NCBI RefSeq assembly: GCF_021559775.1
Contig: NZ_CP056047.1
Coordinates: forward strand, 2,728,001-2,792,000
DNA from: Gillisella vitis
GTDB lineage: Bacteria; Pseudomonadota; Alphaproteobacteria; Rhizobiales; Rhizobiaceae
Length of the DNA stretch: 64,000 nt
Direction: 5' to 3'
The notes under the pieces were generated by a model, which ran no database searches, was not told where the DNA came from, and saw only the letters and a program-made list of their open reading frames with translations. This document shows positions 1 through 8,860 of this stretch, piece after piece (position 1 is the stretch's first letter; every line of letters begins with the position of its first letter). Position numbers and translations under genes: made by a program.

Positions 1-385
1 CCTTCGCCGCGGCGATCATCGCCTTGATCAGGGTGAGCGCGAAATCATTGCTGAGCGACGTTGCCGGATCAAAGCCGGAATTTTCCGGTGGGGCGGGCAG
101 TTCCGGCAGGGCGCGCAGCTCTTCCGGGGCCTTGCCGGACTGGTAATTGCGATAGGCGCGGTAGCCGAGACCGGCCACCAGCGCCAGACCGCCGACTTTC
201 AGCGCGCCTCCGGCCAGCGACCGTCCGGTCTTGGTGCCGAGCAGCACGGAGACCAGCGCGCCGGTCTTCCAGGGATTGGACTTGGCATAGCTTGCGGCGT
301 CATCACCCCTCTTGCGAACAGAACCGCCGATGCCCGGGATCTGCGATCCCAGAAACTGCGTGAGGAGCTTTTTGGCGTCGATCAT
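1..385 (-). CDS. DUF533 (YebE-like) protein, 3' part missing
   Basis: The gene is read from an ATG at 385 and runs off the left edge, so only about 128 N-terminal residues are visible. They start MIDAKKLLTQFLGSQIPG and include a Gly/Ala-rich hydrophobic stretch (KVGGLALVAGLGYRAYRNY) that looks like a membrane or amphipathic segment. A Pro/Glu linker follows, then the start of a helical region. This is the layout of DUF533/YebE proteins, whose C-terminus is a TerB-like helical domain. Their biochemical function is not known. The start is supported by the purine-rich AGGGAGA about 5 bases upstream. The gene stands alone, downstream of the eda-like gene on the same strand. Confidence 0.75.
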   Translation of the reverse strand, partial: MIDAKKLLTQFLGSQIPGIGGSVRKRGDDAASYAKSNPWKTGALVSVLLGTKTGRSLAGGALKVGGLALVAGLGYRAYRNYQSGKAPEELRALPELPAPPENSGFDPATSLSNDFALTLIKAMIAAAK

Positions 386-425
386 TCTCTTCTCCCTAAT
401 ATTTCAGCTAGAAGAGAGATAGGAA

Positions 426-454
426 CGCCCGCGCCCTTTCCCAAGACGCGGGCG
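426..454. terminator. GC-rich hairpin between eda and the DUF533 gene
   Basis: CGCCCGCG (426-433) and CGCGGGCG (447-454) form a perfect 8-bp stem with a 13-base loop, just past the eda stop codon. No T-run follows on either strand, so it may be a weak terminator or a processing site rather than a classical intrinsic terminator. Confidence 0.4.
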
Positions 455-485
455 TCAAATTACGACATATGCCGCCGCTTGTAGT

Positions 486-1124
486 TCAGCCTTTCAGCGC
501 GCAGGCCTCAACGGCCAGCTTGGTAATGCCGGCCCAATCGCCCGCAGCGACCAGTTCTTTTGGCGCCACCCAGGAGCCGCCGACGCAGACGACGTTTGGC
601 AGCGACAGATAATCCCTGGCATTCTTCAGTGAAATGCCGCCTGTCGGGCAAAACAGCGTGCCTGCCAGCGGCGAGGACAGCGATTTCAGATAGGCCGCCC
701 CACCCGCCTGTTCGGCGGGGAAGAATTTCAGCACTTCATAGCCCTTTTCGCGCAGGGTCATCACTTCGCTGGCCGTGGCCGCACCCGGCAGCAGCGGCAC
801 ATCGGACCCGGCGGCAGCCGCCAGCAATTCCGGCGTGGTGCCGGGGCTGACGATAAACTGCGACCCGGCTTTCAGCGCGGCCTCGAAATGGGCAGGGTTG
901 AGAATGGTCCCGGCACCGGCCACAGCCCCTTCGACCTCGGCGGCCACCCGCGAAATCGCTTCCAGCGCGGCTGGCGTGCGCATGGTGATTTCGATGGCTT
1001 TCAGCCCACCGGCCACCAGCGCTCGCGCCAGCGGCACGGCGGTTTCAACGTCGTCGATGATCAGCACGGGAACAACTGGCTGAAGCTTGAGCACCGCCAA
1101 CAATCTGTCAGTCTTCGCAGTCAT
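486..1124 (-). CDS. eda: 2-dehydro-3-deoxy-phosphogluconate (KDPG/KHG) aldolase
   Basis: Class I aldolase that cleaves 2-keto-3-deoxy-6-phosphogluconate to pyruvate and glyceraldehyde 3-phosphate, the last step of the Entner-Doudoroff pathway, in the cytoplasm. The 212-residue length matches the family (about 213). The catalytic landmarks are visible: the Glu of AIEITMRT near residue 41, PGTTPE in the middle, and the Schiff-base Lys in [12 protein letters not shown] near residue 132. The ATG at 1124 is chosen because GAAAGG lies 7 bases before it. Two in-frame ATGs further upstream (1130, 1139) would leave no usable ribosome site. No edd or other pathway gene is adjacent. Confidence 0.92.
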   Translation of the reverse strand: MTAKTDRLLAVLKLQPVVPVLIIDDVETAVPLARALVAGGLKAIEITMRTPAALEAISRVAAEVEGAVAGAGTILNPAHFEAALKAGSQFIVSPGTTPELLAAAAGSDVPLLPGAATASEVMTLREKGYEVLKFFPAEQAGGAAYLKSLSSPLAGTLFCPTGGISLKNARDYLSLPNVVCVGGSWVAPKELVAAGDWAGITKLAVEACALKG

Positions 1125-1283
1125 GAACATACCTTTCAAACGATTAGATGCTCCTGATTAGCGCGTGAAAACTGCCCTGTCGAGGCAAATGCGCGCAGCA
1201 GCAATTCAAGGATCGATGGAACTATTGTCAAACCGGCGTCATACTATAGAGTGAAATCGATTTTAACGTGACGGAAAGCAGCC

Positions 1284-1778
1284 ATGGCAAAGGAAATCGA
1301 AAGAAAATTCCTGGTCCGCACAGACACTTGGCGTCAGCATGTCAGCAAATCCAGCAGCTTTCAGCAGGGATATATCCTGTCGGGGGCAGATCGTTCCGTG
1401 CGCATCCGCATCCGCGACCGGGCCGATGCGCTGCTGACCATCAAGATTGGTCATGTTGGCCTCAGCCGCGATGAATTCGAATATGAAATCCCGCTCGCCG
1501 ACGGGCTGGAAATGATCGACAAAGCCCAGGGTAACGTCATCGAAAAGACCCGCTACAATGTTGAATATGGCGGCTATCTCTGGGAAGTCGATGTCTTCGC
1601 TGGCGCCCATGCCGGGCTTGTGGTGGCCGAGGTCGAACTTGAAAATGACTGCGAAGACCCACCGCTGCCGCCTTGGGTCGGACGGGAAGTCACCGGCGAC
1701 GGGCGCTATTCCAACCAATGGCTGGCAACCTCGACGCCAGCGACGGAAAGGCGCAATGGCCTATCGCTTAAGGCCTGA
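1284..1778 (+). CDS. CYTH domain protein (inorganic triphosphatase type)
   Basis: A 164-residue stand-alone CYTH domain. The N-terminal ExExK signature (EIERKF, residues 4-9) and the later alternating Arg/Lys/Glu strands (RSVRIRIRDRADALLTIK, EFEYEI, AEVELE) form the metal- and triphosphate-binding tunnel of this superfamily. Known bacterial members hydrolyse tripolyphosphate or thiamine triphosphate, and others are class IV adenylate cyclases. The sequence alone does not say which applies here. The end of the gene overlaps the start of the CHAD gene by 23 bases, so the two are probably co-translated. In E. coli YgiF the two domains are fused; here they are separate proteins. Confidence 0.88.
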   Translation: MAKEIERKFLVRTDTWRQHVSKSSSFQQGYILSGADRSVRIRIRDRADALLTIKIGHVGLSRDEFEYEIPLADGLEMIDKAQGNVIEKTRYNVEYGGYLWEVDVFAGAHAGLVVAEVELENDCEDPPLPPWVGREVTGDGRYSNQWLATSTPATERRNGLSLKA

Positions 1779-2682
1779 CCTGAAGACAGGCACCGCCATT
1801 GCCGGGATGCTGGGCGCGCTTTTGCAGGCTGCCGCAGCCGATCTTGATAGGGGCGCAGAAGCCCAGGCCGACGAACGGGATCGGGCCGTTCATCTTGCGC
1901 GCCGCAAACTGAAGCGCGCCAGAGCTCTCTACCGGCTGATCGCCCCGGCCATTGCCGACCTGCGTCGCCGGGAAAACCGGCGGATAGGTGATATTGCCCG
2001 CAGCCTTTCAGCACTTCGCGATGCTGCCGCATTGCTGGAGAGTGTTGAGGCGCTTCAAGAAGCAACCCTCAGCGATGAAGAAGCCGATGCCCTGCAACAG
2101 GCGTGGTCACTCCTGTCCAATCGCCATGAACGGCTGTCGGCCAATCTGGAGGCAGGCCAGAGCGCAGTGATGCGCGATGCGGCAGACGGCTGCCGTGAGG
2201 CGGCAGATGTCGCCATGAGGATTGAGTTCAACGACCGGCCCGCCAAGGTCGCCCGGATATTTGCCAAGGCCTGGGCCAAGACCTTCAAGCGCGCTGACGC
2301 AGCCATTGCAGCCTGCCGCGAGGGCAGCGAAGCTGAAAGCTACCATGCGCTGCGCAAGGCCACCCAGACCTATTGGATGCATTTGTCATTGCTGCGCGAT
2401 CTCTGGCCAAGCGCCATGGAGATGAAACGCAGCGCCGCCAAGCAACTGGCCGATCTGCTGGGCCATGAAAATGACCTGTCGGTGCTGACCTCGGTGCTGG
2501 ATGAAGACTCAAGTCTGTTTGCTGGCGGCGAAACATTGTCCCATCTGCTCGCCATCATCATCCGCCAGCAGCAAGCCCTGCGTCGGCAAGCACTTGAGGC
2601 GGCGGATGCATTGTTTGCCGACGGACCCGACCTTGAACCGGCCGTCATCGAAGCACTCTGGCTGCGAGCCGCAGCGCAATAG
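1756..2682 (+). CDS. CHAD domain protein (polyphosphate-associated)
   Basis: A 308-residue helical protein with the two halves of a CHAD domain. The first conserved basic helix is HLARRKLKRARALYRL (about residues 40-55) and the second is YHALRKATQTYWMHLSLL (about 196-213), both rich in the His/Arg/Lys residues that bind polyphosphate. CHAD proteins bind polyphosphate granules and usually sit beside CYTH triphosphatases, as here. I chose the ATG at 1756, preceded by GGAAAGG and inside the end of the CYTH gene. An open frame extends further upstream, but its residues there do not resemble the family. The regulator gene begins 10 bases downstream. Confidence 0.85.
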   Translation: MAYRLRPDLKTGTAIAGMLGALLQAAAADLDRGAEAQADERDRAVHLARRKLKRARALYRLIAPAIADLRRRENRRIGDIARSLSALRDAAALLESVEALQEATLSDEEADALQQAWSLLSNRHERLSANLEAGQSAVMRDAADGCREAADVAMRIEFNDRPAKVARIFAKAWAKTFKRADAAIAACREGSEAESYHALRKATQTYWMHLSLLRDLWPSAMEMKRSAAKQLADLLGHENDLSVLTSVLDEDSSLFAGGETLSHLLAIIIRQQQALRRQALEAADALFADGPDLEPAVIEALWLRAAAQ

Positions 2683-2692
2683 GCGGCAGTTG

Positions 2693-3391
2693 ATGACCCG
2701 GTCTGAGCGTCTTCTTTCTCTGCTGCAAATTCTGCGGCGCTATCGCCGCCCGGTGACCGGACAGGTATTGGCCGAAGAACTGGGCGTCTCCATCCGCACG
2801 CTCTACCGCGACATTGCCACGCTCCAGAGCCAGGGCGCCGGTATCGAGGGCGAGGCCGGTCTTGGCTATGTGCTGCGTCCGGGCTACATGCTACCGCCGC
2901 TGATGTTCAGCCCACAGGAAATCGAAGCGCTGGTGCTTGGTTCCCGCTTTGTCGCACAACGAACCGACCAGCATCTGGCCTTTGCCGCCCGCGACGCCCT
3001 GGCGAAAATCACCGCTGTGCTGCCCGACGAACTTCGCCGCAGCCTTGAGGATAATAGCCTGCTGGTCGGACCAAGCGATAAAGCGGCGGGGCAGCTTCCG
3101 ACCGATCTCAGCCCATATCGGCAAGCGATCCGCGCAGAACATGTGCTGCATATCGTCTACCGGGATGAAAAAGGGGTGGCGAGCAACCGCGATATCTGGC
3201 CCTTCGCCCTGACATTCTTTGAAGGCGCACGAATCTTGCTGGCATGGTGTACGCTACGGGAAGATTTCAGACATTTTCGCTGCGACCGCATTGGGGAGTG
3301 CAAGACACTCGCTCTGCGCTACCCGGTGCGTCGAGCCAGCCTGCTGAAACGATGGCGCGAGCATAACAGCATTCCAGATCGGATTTTTTAG
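2693..3391 (+). CDS. YafY-like HTH/WYL transcriptional regulator
   Basis: A 232-residue regulator. An N-terminal winged helix-turn-helix (residues 1-60, with VLAEELGVSIRTLYRDIATL as its core) is of the DeoR/HTH_11 type. A linker follows (LGYVLRPGYMLPPLMFSPQEIEALVLG), then a WYL-type ligand domain (about 135-215). The position of the W-Y-L triad reads as WPF in DIWPFALTFFEG, as in many YafY relatives. It begins 10 bases after the CHAD stop and is followed 96 bases later by a VOC gene. YafY-type regulators often lie beside the glyoxalase-like gene they control, so that gene is the likely target (inference). Confidence 0.85.
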   Translation: MTRSERLLSLLQILRRYRRPVTGQVLAEELGVSIRTLYRDIATLQSQGAGIEGEAGLGYVLRPGYMLPPLMFSPQEIEALVLGSRFVAQRTDQHLAFAARDALAKITAVLPDELRRSLEDNSLLVGPSDKAAGQLPTDLSPYRQAIRAEHVLHIVYRDEKGVASNRDIWPFALTFFEGARILLAWCTLREDFRHFRCDRIGECKTLALRYPVRRASLLKRWREHNSIPDRIF

Positions 3392-3487
3392 AGCGTCAGA
3401 CAAAAGAGCAGAGCTGTCAACACTCCTGCCATTTTTTGGCAGCAGACTGAGTTACAAACCGGGCGTCAACCTGAAGGAGACGCTCCC

Positions 3488-3865
3488 ATGACAACCACCT
3501 CGACCCCGAAAATGACAATTCTTTACGTCGACGCACCCGAGACAAGCGCCCATTTCTATCAGCAGGTCTTCGGTCTTGCGCCTGTCGAATTATCGGCGAC
3601 ATTTGCCATGTTCGCGCTGCCGGGCGGGTTCATTCTCGGCCTCTGGTCCCGCCACACCGTTGAGCCTGCGGCAAGCCTCACCGGCGGTGGCTGCGAACTG
3701 GCGATCCGGGCCGATACGGCTGCGGATGTCGATGATCTCCACGCGCAATGGCAAGCGCTTGGCGTACCCATGCTGCAAGCACCGACCGATATGGAGTTCG
3801 GGCGGACTTTCCTCGCCACCGATCCAGACGGCCATCGGATTCGCGTCTTCAACCCACCGGCATGA
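3488..3865 (+). CDS. VOC family (glyoxalase/bleomycin-resistance fold) protein
   Basis: A 125-residue single VOC domain with paired beta-alpha-beta-beta-beta modules. The first is MTILYVDAPETSAHFYQQVFG and the second ends with FLATDPDGHRIRVFNP, a typical closing metal-ligand strand. VOC proteins include glyoxalases, dioxygenases and antibiotic-binding proteins, and the substrate cannot be read from the sequence. A good ribosome site (GAAGGAGA) precedes the ATG at 3488. It follows the WYL regulator on the same strand. Confidence 0.82.
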   Translation: MTTTSTPKMTILYVDAPETSAHFYQQVFGLAPVELSATFAMFALPGGFILGLWSRHTVEPAASLTGGGCELAIRADTAADVDDLHAQWQALGVPMLQAPTDMEFGRTFLATDPDGHRIRVFNPPA

Positions 3866-3941
3866 CTTGACGAAACTCAAAGCGCGGCGCACCTGCTGAA
3901 ATTCGTTGATTCCCGGCTGCATTGGCAGTATTTCGCACGCC

Positions 3942-4886
3942 ATGACAGACGATCTTCAAAATCCTCGCCATGAAGAGGGCGGCGCATTCTGTGTGGCCGC
4001 GCTCTATCATTTTGCGTCCTTCGCGCGGTTCGAAAGCTTCCGCGAGCCGCTTGATGCGCTCTGCAAGGCGCAGGGCGTCAAGGGTACGTTGCTTTTGGCC
4101 CATGAAGGCATCAATGGCACGATTGCCGGCACGGATGCGGGCATTGCCACGGTGCTGGCCTATCTGCGCGCCCAGCCGGAATTTTCCAGCCTTGAGCACA
4201 AGGAAAGCCGGGCGTCGAAAATGCCGTTCGTGCGCATGAAAGTGAAGCTGAAAAAAGAGATCGTCACGATGGGGGTCGAGGATATCGACCCCAACAAGAT
4301 CGTTGGCACCTATGTCGATCCCAAGGACTGGAACACGCTGATTTCCGATCCGGACACCATCGTCATCGACACCCGCAACGATTACGAGACCGCCATCGGC
4401 ATTTTCCGGGGTGCAGTTGACCCCAATACCAAAACCTTCCGCGAATTTCCCGATTGGGTGAAAAACAATCCCGGCCTGCACAACAAGCCGAAAATCGCCA
4501 TGTATTGCACTGGCGGCATCCGCTGCGAAAAGGCAACGGCCTTCATGAAGCAACAAGGCTTCGAAGAGGTCTACCATCTGAAGGGTGGTATCCTGAAATA
4601 TCTGGAAAACGTGCCGGAGGAAGAAAGCCTTTGGGACGGTGCCTGTTTCGTGTTCGATGAGCGCGTGTCCGTGACCCACGGATTGAAGGAGGGCAATCAC
4701 CAGCTCTGCCACGCCTGCCGCAACCCGATCACGCCGGAAGAATTGACCTCGCCCTATTACGAGGCAGGCGTATCGTGCAGCCATTGCTATGAGACCCGCA
4801 CAGAAGAAGACCGGGATCGCTATCGCCAACGCCAGAAACAGATTGCGCTGGCCAAGCAGCGCGGCGAACGGCATATCGGCGGCTGA
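3942..4886 (+). CDS. trhO: tRNA uridine(34) hydroxylase TrhO (rhodanese family)
   Basis: A 314-residue protein of the YceA/TrhO family, which hydroxylates uridine 34 of certain tRNAs to 5-hydroxyuridine. An N-terminal acylphosphatase-like domain (about residues 15-110, with [14 protein letters not shown]) precedes a rhodanese domain (about 125-225) whose active-site loop is [11 protein letters not shown] Cys-rich C-terminal tail follows (CHACRNPI and SCSHCYETR, a likely zinc site). The ATG at 3942 was chosen as the start of the conserved protein, and an upstream in-frame start at 3906 is possible. The gene is convergent with the EAL gene. Confidence 0.9.
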   Translation: MTDDLQNPRHEEGGAFCVAALYHFASFARFESFREPLDALCKAQGVKGTLLLAHEGINGTIAGTDAGIATVLAYLRAQPEFSSLEHKESRASKMPFVRMKVKLKKEIVTMGVEDIDPNKIVGTYVDPKDWNTLISDPDTIVIDTRNDYETAIGIFRGAVDPNTKTFREFPDWVKNNPGLHNKPKIAMYCTGGIRCEKATAFMKQQGFEEVYHLKGGILKYLENVPEEESLWDGACFVFDERVSVTHGLKEGNHQLCHACRNPITPEELTSPYYEAGVSCSHCYETRTEEDRDRYRQRQKQIALAKQRGERHIGG

Positions 4887-4938
4887 ACTGGAGCCTTTTA
4901 GGCAGCGCTTGCCGCCACACGTCCAGGCATAAGGACTG

Positions 4939-5688
4939 TCACGACAGGAGCGCAAGATCCGGTTGATCGAACCGTTCAAACGCTGGGCGGGCGAGAAGAT
5001 AGCCCTGAATATAGGGCACGCCCATATCCTTCAACACATCCAGCTCTTCCTTGGTCTCGACCCCTTCACACAGGGGAAGAATGCCGAACTCGGTCAGCAT
5101 GGCCAGCGTATGGCGCAACACGATCCTCTTGGCGCGATCCTGATCGATACCGCGCACCAGTTCCATATCCAGCTTGACGATATCGGGCTGAAATTTCGCC
5201 AGAAGCGTCAGCCCGGCATGGCCCGCGCCAAAATCGTCAATCGCGGTCTTGAAGCCAATGCTGCGATAGGTTTTCAGAATGTTGAGCAGATGATCGGTAT
5301 CGATCCGCTCGTTTTCGGTAAATTCAAACAGAATCCGATCCAGGGGAAAGCCGACCCGTTCAGCGGTTTTAAGCGTCAGGCGAATACAGGCACGCGGCTC
5401 GTAAACGGCATTGGGCATGAAATTGATGGACAGCTTTGCCGTTGACGTCTCCGGTAGCAAGGACGCCGCCAGTTCAATGGCTTTGACCCGACAACTCTGA
5501 TCAAAGGCATAGCGATTTTGCGTGTTGATACCGGCCATGACCGTGGCGGCACCGGCACCGTCCGTGCCGCGCACCAGCGCCTCATAACCAAACACGGCAC
5601 CATCACGCATATCAACGATCGGCTGAAAGGCCATAGAAAACGGGGCATCGAACGCCGTCCCGTCCCGGCAACCCGCACATGACGTCAT
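4939..5688 (-). CDS. EAL-domain cyclic-di-GMP phosphodiesterase
   Basis: A 249-residue protein that is essentially one EAL domain, expected to hydrolyse c-di-GMP to pGpG in the cytoplasm. The residues needed for activity are present: the Glu of EALVRG, Asn of SINFMPN, Glu of FEFTENE, the double Asp of DDFGAG, Lys of VKLDMEL, Glu of CEGVET and Gln of IQGYLLARP. There is no GGDEF domain or membrane segment. Near the N-terminus is a CAGC pair (MTSCAGC), possibly a redox or metal site. The start at 5688 has GGGAGA 7 bases upstream; an open frame continues to 5745 but lacks such a site. Confidence 0.9.
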   Translation of the reverse strand: MTSCAGCRDGTAFDAPFSMAFQPIVDMRDGAVFGYEALVRGTDGAGAATVMAGINTQNRYAFDQSCRVKAIELAASLLPETSTAKLSINFMPNAVYEPRACIRLTLKTAERVGFPLDRILFEFTENERIDTDHLLNILKTYRSIGFKTAIDDFGAGHAGLTLLAKFQPDIVKLDMELVRGIDQDRAKRIVLRHTLAMLTEFGILPLCEGVETKEELDVLKDMGVPYIQGYLLARPAFERFDQPDLALLS

Positions 5689-5801
5689 CCAGATCTCCCG
5701 TTTAAAACTCAGCGCAATTCTACTCTGAAATCTTGAAGAATTCACTTTCGCTAAAAAATCCGAAAAATACGGCGGGGATGAGGGCGCGACTATACCAATC
5801 G

Positions 5802-6137
5802 CTATTTCCGATGCTGTTTCTTGATCGTATCGATCTCGTACATCAGCGCCCGAAAGGCGATAATCGCCTCGTTATCGGCCAGTTTTTCATCCAGGACCAG
5901 CGGCTCCAGCTGTTCGATCACCACGCGGAGCGCGTCCTCGATACGACCAAGCTGCTTGCCGTAGCTGGCCACATTCATCAATATATCCTTCTCGGCCTCG
6001 GGATTGGTCGAGGGGCCGACATCGATATTGAACGTGACCAGACTGGCCTGCCCGACCTGGGTCGGACTATAGACCCAGGTCCATGGATTGATCGCCTGAG
6101 TGACATTACCTGAAAGCGGCAGCTGTACCCGTCCCAT
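5802..6137 (-). CDS. Small conserved-looking protein of unknown function
   Basis: A 111-residue soluble protein starting MGRVQLPLSGNVTQAINPW. The first half is Pro/Val/Thr rich and beta-like. The second half (EAEKDILMNVASYGKQLGRIEDALRVV onward) is charged and helical, ending KKQHRK. No family is recognised. A strong ribosome site (GGGGGA, 6 bases before the ATG at 6137) and normal codon use support it as a real gene. It lies between the EAL gene and the beta-glucosidase gene, all on the minus strand but separated by more than 100 bases on each side. Confidence 0.65.
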   Translation of the reverse strand: MGRVQLPLSGNVTQAINPWTWVYSPTQVGQASLVTFNIDVGPSTNPEAEKDILMNVASYGKQLGRIEDALRVVIEQLEPLVLDEKLADNEAIIAFRALMYEIDTIKKQHRK

Positions 6138-6256
6138 ATGCATTCCCCCTTTTGATAGACACAACCTGAGAGGGAAGTTTGCCGTGTTGCGACGCAATAA
6201 GCAAGAGCGCGACCACGCAAGAACGAGGGGGCCAGAAACGAGGCGGCAGAATGGCC

Positions 6257-7630
6257 TCATTCGGCGCTGTGGTTGCCCTTGGGAAATTCGGCTGCCAGCG
6301 CGCTATACCATTTGCCGCTGTTCTTCAGCGTGCGAACCTGCGTGTCGTAATCGACATGCACGAGGCCGAACCGCATGCGGTAGCCTTCGGCCCATTCAAA
6401 ATTATCCATCAGGCTCCAGGCGAAATAGCCCTTCATGGGGATGCCCTCGGCAATCAGGTCGGCCACCACGCCCAGATGTTCGGCGTAATAATCCAGCCGT
6501 GGCTGGTCATCCACCACGCCCTCGGCCACCTCCATATTATAGCAGGCACCGTTTTCAGTGATGTAGCAGACCGGCAGCGTGTAGCGATCATAGAGCCCTT
6601 CCACCAGGGACTTCAGCGCCGGGGCATAGACTTCCCAGCCGATATCGGTCTTGACTGATGAGACCGGCGGCGCATCCACCGTGGCGGGGAACTCGGCGCC
6701 CTCAGCCGGATTGTCGGCAACCCGCATCGGCGTGTAATAATTCAGGCCCCACCAATCGAGTTTCTGGGAAATGACCTCCAGATCGCCATCCTCGATGACA
6801 GGCATGCGGTCGCCCAAAGCAGCAAAAAATTCTGCCGGATATTCGCCCTTGAAGACCGGATCGAAGAAAGCGCCATTGTGAAACTGATGGGCACGTTCAG
6901 CGGCGGCCTGATCAGCCGCACTCTGCGAGCCGGGGATGACCGAATGGGCGTTCAGCACCAGACCAGCAGGCACCTGCGGCGCGACCTGCCTGATAGCATC
7001 AATGCCCAGCCCATGGGCGAGATTGGTATAGTGCAAGGCATGCAGCGCTGCCTCCATATTACGCTCGCCCGGCGCATGCACGCCGTAGAGATGGCTAAGC
7101 CAGACCGAGCACCACGGCTCGTTAAACGTCGCCACGGCATCCAGCCGGTCGCCCAGCCGCGCCATCACCAGCTTGGCATAGCGCTGGAAGGCATAGGCCG
7201 TAGAGCGCGCCGTCCAGCCGCCATCGCCCATCAGCGCCAGCGGCAGATCCCAATGGTAGAGCGTCGCATAGGCCTTGATGCCACGATCTTTCAAGCCATC
7301 GACCAGCTTGTCGTAAAAATCCAACCCTGCCTCATTCACCCGGCCTGTGCCATCAGGAATAATGCGCGGCCAGGCAATGGAAAAGCGATAGGCGGAAACG
7401 CCCATCTCCTGGATCAGGTCGAGATCCTGTTCCCATCGGTTGTAATGATCGCAGGCCACATCACCATTATGCCGCTCAAACACCCGGCCCGGCATATTGG
7501 AAAACGCATCCCAGATGCACGGCTTGCGCCCATCCGCCTTGGTTGCCCCTTCAATCTGGTAGGCGGCGGTGGCCACACCGAACAGGAAATCACCGGGGAA
7601 GCGGGCGGCAAGGATCTGGGCGTCGGTCAT
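6257..7630 (-). CDS. GH1 family beta-glucosidase
   Basis: A 457-residue glycoside hydrolase family 1 enzyme that releases terminal beta-linked glucose (or a related sugar) from beta-glucosides. The GH1 start signature FLFGVATAAYQIEG is at residues 15-28. The acid/base Glu is in TFNEPW (near 168) and the nucleophile Glu in YITENGA (near 358), followed by the closing GYFAWSLMDNFEWAEGY motif. There is no signal peptide, so it is probably cytoplasmic and acts on imported oligosaccharide. A ribosome site (GGGAG) precedes the ATG. It is the only glucosidase near the xylose genes, separated from them by the phosphotransferase gene on the other strand. Confidence 0.93.
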   Translation of the reverse strand: MTDAQILAARFPGDFLFGVATAAYQIEGATKADGRKPCIWDAFSNMPGRVFERHNGDVACDHYNRWEQDLDLIQEMGVSAYRFSIAWPRIIPDGTGRVNEAGLDFYDKLVDGLKDRGIKAYATLYHWDLPLALMGDGGWTARSTAYAFQRYAKLVMARLGDRLDAVATFNEPWCSVWLSHLYGVHAPGERNMEAALHALHYTNLAHGLGIDAIRQVAPQVPAGLVLNAHSVIPGSQSAADQAAAERAHQFHNGAFFDPVFKGEYPAEFFAALGDRMPVIEDGDLEVISQKLDWWGLNYYTPMRVADNPAEGAEFPATVDAPPVSSVKTDIGWEVYAPALKSLVEGLYDRYTLPVCYITENGACYNMEVAEGVVDDQPRLDYYAEHLGVVADLIAEGIPMKGYFAWSLMDNFEWAEGYRMRFGLVHVDYDTQVRTLKNSGKWYSALAAEFPKGNHSAE

Positions 7631-7862
7631 CGGGAACTCCCGTTGGTGTCAGTTAATGGCGTGACTCGCCGTGCCACTTCTGCGGTCAAAACGATTTAAC
7701 CCAACAGCACGATGGGGGAAAGATGTGAGACATTAAAAACGAGTTTGACAAAAAACATACTAACGCGTGACGTCATTTGGACTGATCCTAATATTATGCA
7801 CGTCACAGAACCGATACAAAGATCGGTGATATTAATAGGCACATTTAAAAGCACCTCAGGCT

Positions 7863-8837
7863 ATGATTAATAGAAAATTCATAAGTGATAAAAACGATAT
7901 TACGACTGATTGGCTCAGCACAATTTTAAAGCGCGACGTGGTCTCATTTATCGCCGAGACCGATCAAAGCAATTGGTCAGAACAGATACGTATTCTGGTC
8001 GAATTAGCTAACGGCGAACAGAAAAATCTGAGACTCAAAATTTGCCTCGGTGAAAATTTTGGACCTTCTGAGGTCGAATATTATACGCGGGATTACGTAA
8101 ATCTTGAGAGCGCTCCACTTGTGCATTGCTGGAGCGCTCTTTTTTATAAGTCGCTTGGTTACAATATATTGCTGGACGATCTCGCAACGACACACACAAA
8201 CCGTCGAGATATATTGCCAAGCCTTGAGTATGGAATGGCAATAGCTGAGGCCCTAGGGCAAATGCACCGCCATCACTGGCAATCTCAGCCCGCCCCATCT
8301 TCTAAAGCAATCAACCGGTATTTTAACGAGATAGAACCCGGCGTTGCGCCCATGGAACATGTCACGGGTCAAGTGTCTACTAATCGTTACGGCATTCATA
8401 AGAAGCATTTACAACAACGCCTTTCAGACTTTCGAGGCATGAGTCTGCTCCACGGCGACCTTAACTCAATGAATATATTGACACCCCAGTCGGCTGAAAA
8501 ACCGGTATATTTCATCGATAGGCAACCGTTTGAATGGTCACTAACATACTCTATAGCAGTCTATGATCTGGCCTATTGTCTTGTATTGTGGTGGCCCGAA
8601 CATATTCGAGCCACCTATGAAGCAAAAATCCTGCGTCATTGGTATGAGCAAATAGGTGATGATACTTATACCTGGCATCAAACTCTCGCAGATTGGAGAC
8701 TGGCAGTAGAGCAATGCATCCATGTTCCAATGGAATGGTGTTCCAAGTCAGAAACCGTCGAGAAAATGCGGTGGCTTTGGGAGATTCAACTTAAGCGCGT
8801 TAATTCTTCAATTGAAAGCTCCAGGCACATTACATGA
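7863..8837 (+). CDS. Aminoglycoside/choline-kinase-like phosphotransferase
   Basis: A 324-residue protein of the APH/CHK-like kinase superfamily. It shows the Brenner catalytic motif LLHGDLNSMNIL (HGDxxxxN, near residue 199), then a metal-binding Asp in YFIDRQPFEWS and the helix YDLAYCLVLWW. A small-molecule kinase such as one for an antibiotic, choline or ecdysteroid-like compound is expected, but the substrate cannot be named. The gene is visibly AT-richer than its neighbours, with many ATA, TTA and AAT codons and AT-rich flanks. It lies alone on the plus strand between two minus-strand sugar genes, which suggests horizontal acquisition. The ribosome site is weak (AGG close to the ATG). Confidence 0.8.
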   Translation: MINRKFISDKNDITTDWLSTILKRDVVSFIAETDQSNWSEQIRILVELANGEQKNLRLKICLGENFGPSEVEYYTRDYVNLESAPLVHCWSALFYKSLGYNILLDDLATTHTNRRDILPSLEYGMAIAEALGQMHRHHWQSQPAPSSKAINRYFNEIEPGVAPMEHVTGQVSTNRYGIHKKHLQQRLSDFRGMSLLHGDLNSMNILTPQSAEKPVYFIDRQPFEWSLTYSIAVYDLAYCLVLWWPEHIRATYEAKILRHWYEQIGDDTYTWHQTLADWRLAVEQCIHVPMEWCSKSETVEKMRWLWEIQLKRVNSSIESSRHIT

Positions 8838-8860
8838 AGATAAGCGATTTTTAACCGTAT

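Noticed and set aside
7740-7800. Promoter for the phosphotransferase gene from a TTGACA at 7745-7750
   Set aside because: No acceptable -10 box is found at 16-18 bases, so the match was not reported as a feature.
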